7,950 nt of DNA from Oscillospiraceae bacterium (GTDB taxonomy: Bacteria > Bacillota > Clostridia > Oscillospirales > Ruminococcaceae). Under the pieces are notes generated by a model. It was given only the letters and a program-made list of their open reading frames with translations. It was not told the DNA's origin and did no database searches. Below, one piece after another: positions 1 through 5,902 of this stretch (the first letter of the stretch is position 1; each line of letters opens with the position of its first letter). A program made the position numbers and the translations under genes. The stretch is taken from assembly GCA_020024155.1 (NCBI GenBank), contig JAHHUE010000069.1, positions 1 through 7,950 of the forward strand, in the 5' to 3' direction.

Positions 1-77
1 TAGAATTACTAATGTAAAATTCAAAATAATATATAGCATCATAATATTTTATAAAAAACTTGCATTAGCCACGGTGG
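1..77. other. Gene-less left edge, possible end of an element inserted in a sigma factor gene
   Basis: This stretch is very AT-rich. Plus frames 1 and 3 are broken by stops; frame 2 is open from the edge to a stop at 92-94 but reads as low-complexity sequence that I do not recognise. It ends at a short imperfect palindrome, CCACGGTGG (69-77), immediately before the point where sigma factor coding begins. If the sigma gene is interrupted by an excisable element, this would be the element's terminal DNA. That is inference only: no recombinase or other element gene is visible in the window. Confidence 0.25.
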
Positions 78-143
78 AATGTATCCCGCATTGAGAAAAA
101 AGCAATAGAAACTTTGCGTAAAGAAATAGATTTTGAAATTTAA
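78..143 (+). pseudogene. sigK: 3' fragment of a sporulation sigma factor, probably sigK
   Basis: The plus frame ending at TAA 141-143 encodes VSRIEKKAIETLRKEI followed by DFEI. This closely resembles the end of region 4.2 in the sporulation sigma factors SigK, SigE and SigG, where S-Y-V/I-S-R-I/L-E-K-R/K is followed by a short basic helix. The resemblance begins at about codon 78-81. Immediately upstream the frame reads P-R-W instead of a helix-turn-helix and meets a TAG at 66-68. The rest of the gene is therefore not contiguous here. An intrinsic terminator follows 13 bases after the stop, as expected for a genuine gene end. I recall that a class B PBP also lies beside sigK in Clostridioides difficile, which favours SigK, and sigK is a known target of excisable skin elements. 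Simple decay or another sigma factor remain possible. Confidence 0.55.
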
Positions 144-156
144 TAATTAAAAAATG

Positions 157-192
157 AAAATCACTCCAATAATAATTTGGGGTGATTTTTTT
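157..192 (+). terminator. Intrinsic terminator overlapping the PBP ribosome binding site
   Basis: AAAATCACTCCAA (157-169) pairs with TTGGGGTGATTTT (177-189): 12 Watson-Crick pairs plus one T-G wobble around a 7-base loop (170-176). The T-tract runs through 186-192. It sits 13 bases after the sigma fragment stop, so it fits that gene's terminator. Its 3' arm also contains GGGGTGAT (179-186), the only good Shine-Dalgarno site for the next gene. The same hairpin could therefore hide the PBP ribosome binding site in any read-through transcript. Confidence 0.75.
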
Positions 193-1777
193 GAAAGAAA
201 CAAGATTTGTTGCTGTCTGTATTGTTTTTGTGACATTTGCATTTATAATCCAACTTAATATGGTGTCTATAAATATAAATAGCAAATATACAGATATGGC
301 AGAAAAACAACAATATAAAAAAATGGTTATAGATGATTCCAGAGGAATAATAACGGACATAAATTTTAATAATATAACAAATACCATAACAAACTATAAA
401 ACCCTTGTAACGGCTTATGATACTGATTTACAAGATGTATTTAATGCACTTACAGATAATGAAAAATCAGTTTTTGATGATAATATAAAATACTACAAAA
501 ATTTTATTGCAGAAGTTAAATATCCTATAAAAAACAGATATTTATATCCAACTACACAAAGATACTCAGATTTTAATATTGCTCAGCATTTAGTTGGGTA
601 TATTGATTCGACTGGAAATGGCGTATCAGGAATGGAAAAAATATTTAATGACCAGTTAAAAGAAGCTAATAAAGTGAGAACTTTGCGTGCCAATGTAAAT
701 GGATATGGAGAGATAATATCAAAAGAAGAGCAAATAGAGGGAAAACAATCAAACTTATTGGCTTTAACTGTTGACAATACAATACAAAGAATGTGTGAGG
801 GAATAGCTAAAGAATATATTCCAAATGGCTCAATTATTGTTATGGAATGTAAAACGGGCAAAATAAAAGCAATGGTTTCTACACCTTTTTATAATGCAAA
901 TAATGTGTCTCTTGCACTAAAACAAGATTATTCACCGCTTTTAAATAAAGCATTACAATCTTATGAGGCAGGCAGTGTTATAAAACCATTGTGGGCATCA
1001 GTATATCTTGAAAATGGATATAATAAAGATAAAAAATATGAGTGTACAGGTACAATAGAAGTTAACGGACATGAGTATCATTGTGCAAATAATACTGCCC
1101 ATGGAGAAATAAATATGGAGGAAGCTTTAAAAGTATCATGTAACTGTTATTTTATAAATGCAGAAATAGAAAACAAAGAATTTTATTTTAGACAGATGGC
1201 TAAAAATATAAATTTTGGAGATGCATTGTATCTAACAAGAGATTACAAAACAACAAGCGGATATTTTCCAACATTAGAAGAATTGGATAATATAGGCCAG
1301 TTATCAAGCATAAGTTTTGGTCAAGGCAGAATGCTTTTATCACCAATTCATGTTGCAGCATATATGAATATATTTGCTAATAATGGCATTTATGTTTATC
1401 CTCAAGTGGCTCAGGGAATATATAACGCTGATAATAAAGAACTTATAACAAATTTATATGAGTATAACCAAAAACAAATAATTTCAGAAAAAACAGCAGA
1501 AACAGTGAAAAATATGCTTAGAACAGTTGTAGAAGAAGGTGCAATGGGAAGAGCATGTCCAGAACACTTATCAGCTGGTGGAAAAACAGGAACAGCGCAA
1601 ACTGGTAGATATAATGATAATGGAACAGAAATATTAAATGCATGGTTTTGTGGGTTTTATCCGTTTGATAATCCTAAATATACAATATGCATAATGATGC
1701 ATAATGGGGGAGAAAGCACATACACAGCAGCGCCAATATTTAAAAAAATATGTGATAGTCTTTACTATATAATATAA
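191..1777 (+). CDS. Class B penicillin-binding protein (peptidoglycan D,D-transpeptidase)
   Basis: This 528-residue protein should cross-link peptidoglycan stem peptides on the outer face of the membrane. One membrane anchor lies at about residues 4-24, followed by a PBP dimerisation-type domain (H-L-V-G-Y-I-D and G-V-S-G-M-E near 135-155) and a transpeptidase domain. The transpeptidase carries the three catalytic boxes: S-V-I-K (262-265, active-site serine and lysine), S-C-N (316-318) and K-T-G-T-A (465-469). There is no glycosyltransferase domain and no PASTA repeats, and it is slightly shorter than typical FtsI or SpoVD. I chose TTG 191 because GGGGTGAT lies 4 bases upstream; an in-frame GTG at 182 falls inside that site. 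No clear promoter of its own is visible. The neighbouring sigK-like tail suggests a sporulation-linked wall function, such as cortex or septum synthesis, but that is inference. It appears monocistronic. Confidence 0.93.
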   Translation: MKETRFVAVCIVFVTFAFIIQLNMVSININSKYTDMAEKQQYKKMVIDDSRGIITDINFNNITNTITNYKTLVTAYDTDLQDVFNALTDNEKSVFDDNIKYYKNFIAEVKYPIKNRYLYPTTQRYSDFNIAQHLVGYIDSTGNGVSGMEKIFNDQLKEANKVRTLRANVNGYGEIISKEEQIEGKQSNLLALTVDNTIQRMCEGIAKEYIPNGSIIVMECKTGKIKAMVSTPFYNANNVSLALKQDYSPLLNKALQSYEAGSVIKPLWASVYLENGYNKDKKYECTGTIEVNGHEYHCANNTAHGEINMEEALKVSCNCYFINAEIENKEFYFRQMAKNINFGDALYLTRDYKTTSGYFPTLEELDNIGQLSSISFGQGRMLLSPIHVAAYMNIFANNGIYVYPQVAQGIYNADNKELITNLYEYNQKQIISEKTAETVKNMLRTVVEEGAMGRACPEHLSAGGKTGTAQTGRYNDNGTEILNAWFCGFYPFDNPKYTICIMMHNGGESTYTAAPIFKKICDSLYYII

Positions 1778-1781
1778 TTAA

Positions 1782-1819
1782 AAATCCCTCTAAAATGTTT
1801 TACCATCTTAGAGGGATTT
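1782..1819. terminator. Bidirectional hairpin terminator after the PBP gene
   Basis: AAATCCCTCTAA (1782-1793) and TTAGAGGGATTT (1808-1819) form a perfect 12-bp stem with a 14-base loop, starting 5 bases after the PBP stop. On the plus strand the tail is only moderately T-rich. Read on the minus strand, the stem ends in five consecutive T bases. It should terminate in both directions and suits a minus-strand transcript slightly better. Confidence 0.82.
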
Positions 1820-2027
1820 ATATTATTTCAATCATATTAAATTTTATGATTCTTATACATAATTGCAACTATCGGTCAACTTTAATATTTTATTTGAGAT
1901 ATACCTTATATCTGTTTATTTATATTCTTCCTACCTTTTTATATATTTTAAATTTAATAGAAGACTTGCCAACCAATCCATAAGATTTTTAATAATTACT
2001 TTCTTTACAATAATTATTTTTATGGCT

Positions 2028-2074
2028 CTTCTATAAATGAAACTTGTATGTATAAAGTTGCCAGATTATAGAAG
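2028..2074. repeat. Nested inverted repeat
   Basis: CTTCTATAA (2028-2036) is perfectly complementary to TTATAGAAG (2066-2074). Inside it AACTT (2041-2045) pairs with AAGTT (2055-2059). Together they could fold into a two-step stem-loop in RNA from either strand. There is no adjoining T-tract, so it is not an ordinary terminator. Function unknown. It would lie in the 3' part of the putative minus-strand transcript. Confidence 0.4.
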
Positions 2075-2239
2075 GTTATTGCTGATAAATTTAACTGTTT
2101 AATTATAAATCTTTATTAAGACTTATATTTTCTATTTTGTAGATATCAACTTTGCAAGTTGTATAAAGAACTATTTCTATTATTAAATTGTGGGTTTATT
2201 ATTAAATTTTAATTATAAACACATAATGATAATCTTTTA

Positions 2240-2341
2240 TTATTTTACACTTTTGGAGATACTCAATCTACCATCAAAGCCTGTATTTTTTATCTTATTC
2301 ACTATGTGTTGTTTGATACATGAGCACTCTTCGATTTCCAT
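2240..2341 (-). CDS. Possible 33-residue small protein, unrecognised
   Basis: The minus-strand ATG at 2341-2339 opens a 33-codon frame ending in TAA (2242-2240). A good Shine-Dalgarno-like AGAAGTGAT lies just upstream with normal spacing, and a promoter-like sequence sits about 40 bases upstream. The product starts M-E-I-E-E, then C-S-C (Cys6 and Cys8), a basic middle (K-Q-H-I-V-N-K-I-K) and G-F-D-G-R near residues 21-25. It is soluble and hydrophilic, with no signal peptide. I do not recognise the family. Chance is a serious alternative for so short a frame; the initiation signals are the main support. Confidence 0.3.
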   Translation of the reverse strand: MEIEECSCIKQHIVNKIKNTGFDGRLSISKSVK

Positions 2342-2377
2342 TGGTATCACTTCTTTCTATATCTTTTTCTTGTCTAC

Positions 2378-2406
2378 AATATACCACTAAAAAGCACATA
2401 TTGCAA
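2378..2406 (-). promoter_or_regulatory. Candidate minus-strand promoter
   Basis: On the minus strand, TTGCAA (2406-2401) and TATATT (2383-2378) are separated by exactly 17 bases. The -10 box is preceded by TGG, an extended -10 element. The start site would be near 2371, giving a leader of about 30 bases before the 33-codon ORF. Matches to consensus are 4/6 and 5/6. Confidence 0.42.
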
Positions 2407-2443
2407 GTAAATAATATCAGTATAAATTTGTGTAAAATACTTA

Positions 2444-2472
2444 TTGACTTGTATATATAAAAGATATATAAT
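2444..2472 (+). promoter_or_regulatory. Sigma-A promoter of the alaS T-box leader
   Basis: TTGACT (2444-2449) and a perfect TATAAT (2467-2472) are separated by 17 bases. Transcription should begin near 2479-2480, just ahead of T-box Stem I. The match to housekeeping consensus (5/6 and 6/6) predicts strong constitutive initiation, with control left to the T-box. Confidence 0.88.
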
Positions 2473-2604
2473 GATAAATGTGAGAATATAAAAGGCGATA
2501 AAAGGGAATAACAATAAATGTGATTTTCAGAGATAAGTCGGTTGGTGCAAGACTTAATTTACTTTATTGAGAGCCACCCTTTTGCTCAAGGCGAAATAAG
2601 TCTT

Positions 2605-2626
2605 GCGTTAATGCAGCGTTAATGCA
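2605..2626 (+). repeat. Perfect 11-base tandem duplication in the T-box linker
   Basis: GCGTTAATGCA occurs at 2605-2615 and again at 2616-2626 with no gap. It lies between Stem I and Stem III, where T-box leaders often carry a CGTTA-type motif, so it looks like a recent duplication of that segment. Each copy can contribute to a small TGCA/TGCA hairpin. Confidence 0.85.
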
Positions 2627-2689
2627 TATAAAGTGACACACCTTTATTTTGGGGTGTGTAATTTGGGTGGTACCACGGTTTGTTTAATC

Positions 2690-2726
2690 GTCCCTTGGAT
2701 TTGTTCCAAGGGACTTTTTGTTTTTT
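2690..2726 (+). terminator. T-box-controlled intrinsic terminator
   Basis: GTCCCTTGGA (2690-2699) pairs perfectly with TCCAAGGGAC (2705-2714) around a 5-base loop, followed by a T-tract (2715-2726, broken by one G). Its 5' arm shares GTCCC with the antiterminator helix, so the two folds exclude each other. It stops transcription when tRNA-Ala is charged. Confidence 0.95.
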
Positions 2727-2790
2727 ATATAATCACACAATAAATAGTATAAAATATTATTTTATAAATCTATTAAGAGGTGAATGTAAA

Positions 2791-5451
2791 ATGGAATGGA
2801 CATCATTGAATGACCTTAGAGAGAAATTTCTTTCTTTTTATCAAAAGAAAGGCCATAACAGACTTGGCTCTTTCCCACTTATCCCACAAGATGATAACAG
2901 CTTGTTGCTTATAAACTCAGGTATGGCTCCACTTAAAAAATATTTTATGGGTCAGGCAACAATGCCAGGTAACCGTGCAACAACATGTCAAAAATGTATA
3001 AGAACACCAGATATAGAAAGAGTTGGTATCACTGCTCGTCATGGTACTTTCTTTGAAATGCTCGGTAACTTCTCCTTTGGCGATTACTTTAAAGAAGAAG
3101 CAACAACTTGGGCATGGGAATTTCTTACAGAAGAATTGCAAATTCCAAAAGAACTTCTTTATGTTACAGTTTATGAAGATGATGATGAAGCATGGGATAT
3201 ATGGGTAAACAAAAGAGGTGTTGACCCAACTCATATGAAACGCATGGGTAAAGAAGATAACTTCTGGGAAATTGGTTCAGGCCCATGTGGCCCATGTTCC
3301 GAAATCTACTTTGACCGTGGTGAAAAATACGGTTGTGGTAGTCCAGACTGTGGTGTAGGCTGTGAATGTGACAGATTTATTGAAATTTGGAACCTTGTTT
3401 TCACACAGTTTATTTCAGATGGTAAAGGCAACTACGAAAGAATGCAAAAAGGTAACATTGATACAGGTATGGGTCTTGAAAGACTTGCTTGTGTTATGCA
3501 GGGCGTTGACAATATGTTTGAAGTTGATAGCATTGCAAATGTCATTAAAGAAGTAGAAAGAATTTCTGGTATTAAATATAAAGAAAATGCAAAAACAGAT
3601 ATTTCTGTTCGTGTTATTACAGACCATATCAGAAGTACTGTATTTATGATTTCTGATGGAGTTATCCCAAGTAACGAAGGAAGAGGTTATGTTCTTCGTC
3701 GTTTACTTCGTCGTGCTGCTCGTCATGGCAGAATGATTGGCATAAAAGATATGTTCCTTAACGAACTTTGTGATACAGTTATTGAAGAAAGCAAAGCAGC
3801 ATATCCAGAATTGGAAGAAAACAGAGAATATATCAAAAAAGTTATTCTTACCGAAGAAGAAAGATTTAACAAAACAATTGACCAAGGTATGAGTATTCTT
3901 TCTGGTCTTATTGATAATATTGAAAAAACAGCTACAAACGCAAAAGGAAAAATCCTCTCTGGTATTGAAGCATTTAAACTTAACGATACATTTGGTTTCC
4001 CATTTGACCTTACAAAAGAAATTTTGGAAGAACATGGTATAGGTATTGATGAAGATGGATTTAGGAAACATCTTAAAGAACAAGCAGACAGAGCAAGAGA
4101 AGCACGTAAAAAGAACAATAATGTTAGCTGGGCTGATGACTTGTTTAAATCTCTTGAACTCAAACCAACAGAATTTAAAGGTTATACAGAATTAAAATCT
4201 GATTGTAATATTATTGCACTTGCATATGATGGAGAATTTTGTGATGTAGTTTCTGTTGATGATGAACCAAAGGAAGAAGTACTTGTAGTACTTGATAAAA
4301 CACCATTCTACGCTGAATCAGGTGGACAAGTTGCAGATACAGGTATTATTGAAACAGAAACAGCAACATTAAAAGTTTTTGATTGTCGTAAAACAGGCAA
4401 AGGCTTCTATGTACACACATGTACACTTGAAAAAGGTTTTGTAAAAGTTATGACAAAAGCAACAGCTACTGTTGATGAAGAATTAAGAAAAGCTATTATG
4501 AGAAACCACTCATCAGCTCACTTGTTGCAAGCTGCACTTAGAGAAGTTCTTGGTAGTCATGTACATCAGTCAGGTTCTTATGTTGACAGCGAAAGAATGC
4601 GTTTTGACTTTACTCACTTTAACGCAGTTACAAAAGAAGAACTTCAAGAAATCGAAATGCTTGTAAACAGAGCAATTCTCTCATCTATGGATGTAACAGT
4701 ACAAGAAATGTCTATTGATGAAGCTAAGAAAACAGGTGCTATGGCACTGTTTGGAGAAAAATATGGCGACAAAGTTAGAGTTGTTAAAATGGGTGACTTC
4801 TCAACAGAATTCTGTGGTGGTACTCATGTAAGCAACACAGCAAACCTTGGTTTGTTCAAAATTATTTCTGAATCAAGTGTTGCAGCAGGTGTAAGAAGAA
4901 TTGAGGCTGTAACAGGTGCAGGCGTTCTTAAACTTATAGAAGAAAAACAGAAACTTATAGACGATTCTGCTAAGAACCTTAAACTTGCAAATAGCAACGA
5001 ACTTTCTGCAAAAGTATCAGCAATGGTTCTTGATGCAAAAGTTATGCAGAGCGAAATTGACCACCTTAAATCTGAAATTGCAAAAAATCAGATTAAAGGT
5101 TTGTTTGAAAATCCAGTTGAAGTTGCTGGTATAAAAATTTATACTGGTTACTTTGGTGGTACATCAAGTGACGCACTTAGACAAATGGGCTTTATGGTAA
5201 GAGATAAAGACGATAATGCAGTTGCAGTTCTCTGTGGCGAAGCTAATGGCAAAGTAACCATTGCTGCTGCTTGTGGTAAAACTGTTATCGAAAGAGGTAT
5301 CAAAGCAGGAGCACTTGCTAAAAATGTTGCTGCAATTACAGGTGGTTCTGGTGGTGGCAAACCAGACTTTGCAATGGCTGGTGCAAAAGATATAACAAAA
5401 GTTGATGAAGCTTTGGCACAAGTTCCACAAATTATCAAAGAAATGCTCTAA
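2791..5451 (+). CDS. alaS: Alanyl-tRNA synthetase
   Basis: This cytoplasmic class II synthetase charges tRNA-Ala with alanine and hydrolyses misacylated Ser/Gly-tRNA-Ala. Its 886 residues match the normal family length. The catalytic domain (about 1-250) includes the motif 2 region R-H-G-T-F-F-E-M-L-G-N-F-S-F-G-D (83-98) and motif 3 D-T-G-M-G-L-E-R (224-231). A Cys-rich insert C-G-S-P-D-C-G-V-G-C-E-C precedes E-I-W-N-L-V-F. The editing domain has H-S-S-A-H (573-577) and C-G-G-T-H (675-679), which supply the metal ligands. A helical segment near 735-770 and a C-Ala domain with G-G-S-G-G-G-K-P-D (851-859) complete the protein. I chose ATG 2791 because AAGAGGTGA lies 7 bases upstream; the frame extends further 5' but only through the T-box terminator. 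Expression is set by the T-box. Codon use (CTT, GGT, CGT, ATT) differs from the ATA/TTA/AGA-rich neighbours, as expected for a highly expressed gene. Confidence 0.98.
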   Translation: MEWTSLNDLREKFLSFYQKKGHNRLGSFPLIPQDDNSLLLINSGMAPLKKYFMGQATMPGNRATTCQKCIRTPDIERVGITARHGTFFEMLGNFSFGDYFKEEATTWAWEFLTEELQIPKELLYVTVYEDDDEAWDIWVNKRGVDPTHMKRMGKEDNFWEIGSGPCGPCSEIYFDRGEKYGCGSPDCGVGCECDRFIEIWNLVFTQFISDGKGNYERMQKGNIDTGMGLERLACVMQGVDNMFEVDSIANVIKEVERISGIKYKENAKTDISVRVITDHIRSTVFMISDGVIPSNEGRGYVLRRLLRRAARHGRMIGIKDMFLNELCDTVIEESKAAYPELEENREYIKKVILTEEERFNKTIDQGMSILSGLIDNIEKTATNAKGKILSGIEAFKLNDTFGFPFDLTKEILEEHGIGIDEDGFRKHLKEQADRAREARKKNNNVSWADDLFKSLELKPTEFKGYTELKSDCNIIALAYDGEFCDVVSVDDEPKEEVLVVLDKTPFYAESGGQVADTGIIETETATLKVFDCRKTGKGFYVHTCTLEKGFVKVMTKATATVDEELRKAIMRNHSSAHLLQAALREVLGSHVHQSGSYVDSERMRFDFTHFNAVTKEELQEIEMLVNRAILSSMDVTVQEMSIDEAKKTGAMALFGEKYGDKVRVVKMGDFSTEFCGGTHVSNTANLGLFKIISESSVAAGVRRIEAVTGAGVLKLIEEKQKLIDDSAKNLKLANSNELSAKVSAMVLDAKVMQSEIDHLKSEIAKNQIKGLFENPVEVAGIKIYTGYFGGTSSDALRQMGFMVRDKDDNAVAVLCGEANGKVTIAAACGKTVIERGIKAGALAKNVAAITGGSGGGKPDFAMAGAKDITKVDEALAQVPQIIKEML

Positions 5452-5479
5452 TATTTATTAAGTATTTGATTTAATTTAA

Positions 5480-5520
5480 AAGCTGCCGTATAATATATAC
5501 TATACGGCAGCTTATTTTAT
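5480..5520 (+). terminator. Intrinsic terminator of alaS
   Basis: AAGCTGCCGTATA (5480-5492) pairs perfectly with TATACGGCAGCTT (5501-5513), a 13-bp stem with an 8-base loop, followed by a T-rich tail (ATTTTAT). It lies 28 bases after the alaS stop and separates alaS from the HIT-comEC unit. Confidence 0.88.
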
Positions 5521-5563
5521 TTATATTATAAGCTATAAATTATAAAGAAAGAGAGGATAAAAT

Positions 5564-5902
5564 ATGGATTGTTTATTTTGTAAAATATCTAATAAAGAAA
5601 TACCATCAACTGTTGTGTATGAAACAGATGATGTAATTGCTTTTAACGATATTACCCCACAAGCACCTGTTCATATAGTTATTATTCCAAAACATCATAT
5701 TTCTTCTCCAGCAGATATAACAGCAGAAAACTGCGATATTGCTGGTAAAATGTTTTTAGCTGCAAGTGAAATTGCCAAAAAACTTAATTTAGAAAAAGGA
5801 TTTCGTATTGTATCAAACTGTGGTGAAGATGGTGGACAAACTGTACAGCATTTGCATTTACATTTACTTGCACAAAGAAGTCTTGCATGGCCTCCAGGCT
5901 GA
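5564..5902 (+). CDS. HIT-family nucleotide hydrolase (Hint/HinT-like)
   Basis: This 112-residue cytoplasmic protein belongs to the histidine triad family, whose HinT branch hydrolyses purine nucleoside phosphoramidates and acyl-adenylates. The signature Q-H-L-H-L-H-L-L spans 95-102. By family analogy His98, the middle histidine, is the nucleophile. The C-terminal W-P-P-G is the usual end of bacterial HinT. An N-terminal C-L-F-C pair (Cys3, Cys6), followed by K-I, is the zinc-type start seen in many Firmicute homologues. The canonical G-G-Q-T-V is at about 89-93, so the protein is complete. ATG 5564 has GAGAGGA 6 bases upstream. No convincing promoter is visible in the ~50 bases after the alaS terminator. 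Its stop overlaps the comEC start (TGATG), so the two are probably one operon. HinT can cleave aminoacyl-adenylates in other bacteria, which would link it loosely to alaS, but that is speculative. Confidence 0.95.
   Translation: MDCLFCKISNKEIPSTVVYETDDVIAFNDITPQAPVHIVIIPKHHISSPADITAENCDIAGKMFLAASEIAKKLNLEKGFRIVSNCGEDGGQTVQHLHLHLLAQRSLAWPPG

Larger units (their letters stand above)
1820..2377. other. Intergenic stretch with no conventional gene
   Basis: Short open frames on the plus strand (1795-1983 and 2190-2390) lack Shine-Dalgarno sites and read as random AT-rich hydrophobic sequence. The first begins inside the terminator hairpin. The visible structure is a nested inverted repeat at 2028-2074 and a 15-base palindrome, CAACTT-TGC-AAGTTG, at 2147-2161. 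An AT-only inverted repeat lies at 1991-1998 and 2011-2018. On the minus strand a 33-codon ORF and an upstream promoter suggest a small transcript spanning this region, listed separately. Confidence 0.5.
2480..2726 (+). promoter_or_regulatory. Alanine-responsive T-box riboswitch upstream of alaS
   Basis: This leader RNA reads the charging state of tRNA-Ala and lets transcription continue when uncharged tRNA binds. Stem I can be traced. AAAAGGG (2500-2506) pairs with CCCTTTT (2577-2583). CAATAAA (2512-2518) pairs with TTTATTG (2563-2569). A distal hairpin TAAGTC/GACTTA (2534-2539/2551-2556) carries the conserved loop GGTTGGTGCAA. The specifier loop contains G-A-G-A-GCC-A, placing alanine codon GCC at 2573-2575. 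Stem III is ACACACC/GGTGTGT (2636-2642/2653-2659). The T-box core TGGGTGGTACCACGG (2664-2678) holds the UGGU bulge, which fits a tRNA ending in A-CCA. The antiterminator (GGG 2665-2667 with CCC 2692-2694, ACG 2675-2677 with CGT 2689-2691) competes with the terminator. An 11-base tandem duplication lies before Stem III. Confidence 0.96.

Noticed and set aside
49..387. Minus-strand 112-codon ORF across the left edge and PBP start
   Set aside because: It overlaps the PBP coding start and the sigma terminator and lacks a ribosome binding site. It is a reverse-strand shadow.
1795..1983. Plus-strand 62-codon hydrophobic ORF
   Set aside because: It begins inside the terminator hairpin, has no Shine-Dalgarno site, and its composition is what random AT-rich DNA yields.
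1991..2018. AT-only inverted repeat followed by T bases, considered as a terminator
   Set aside because: The 8-bp stem has no G-C pairs and would be unstable, and no gene ends just upstream.
1931..2065. Minus-strand open stretch of 44 codons ending in a basic, hydrophobic tail, considered as a toxin-like peptide or gene relic
   Set aside because: The only ATG is 16 codons from its end and has no Shine-Dalgarno site, and I recognise no family.
2190..2390. Plus-strand 66-codon ORF
   Set aside because: It has no ribosome binding site and a low-complexity hydrophobic product, and it lies opposite the better supported minus-strand signals.
2680..2790. A 37-codon N-terminal extension of alaS
   Set aside because: The extension runs through the T-box terminator. 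AAGAGGTGA before ATG 2791 and the normal M-E-W-T start of the family place the true start at 2791.
3723..4163. Long minus-strand ORFs inside alaS (also near 2917-3234 and 5148-5438)
   Set aside because: They are antisense shadows of a fully conserved synthetase gene, with no initiation signals.
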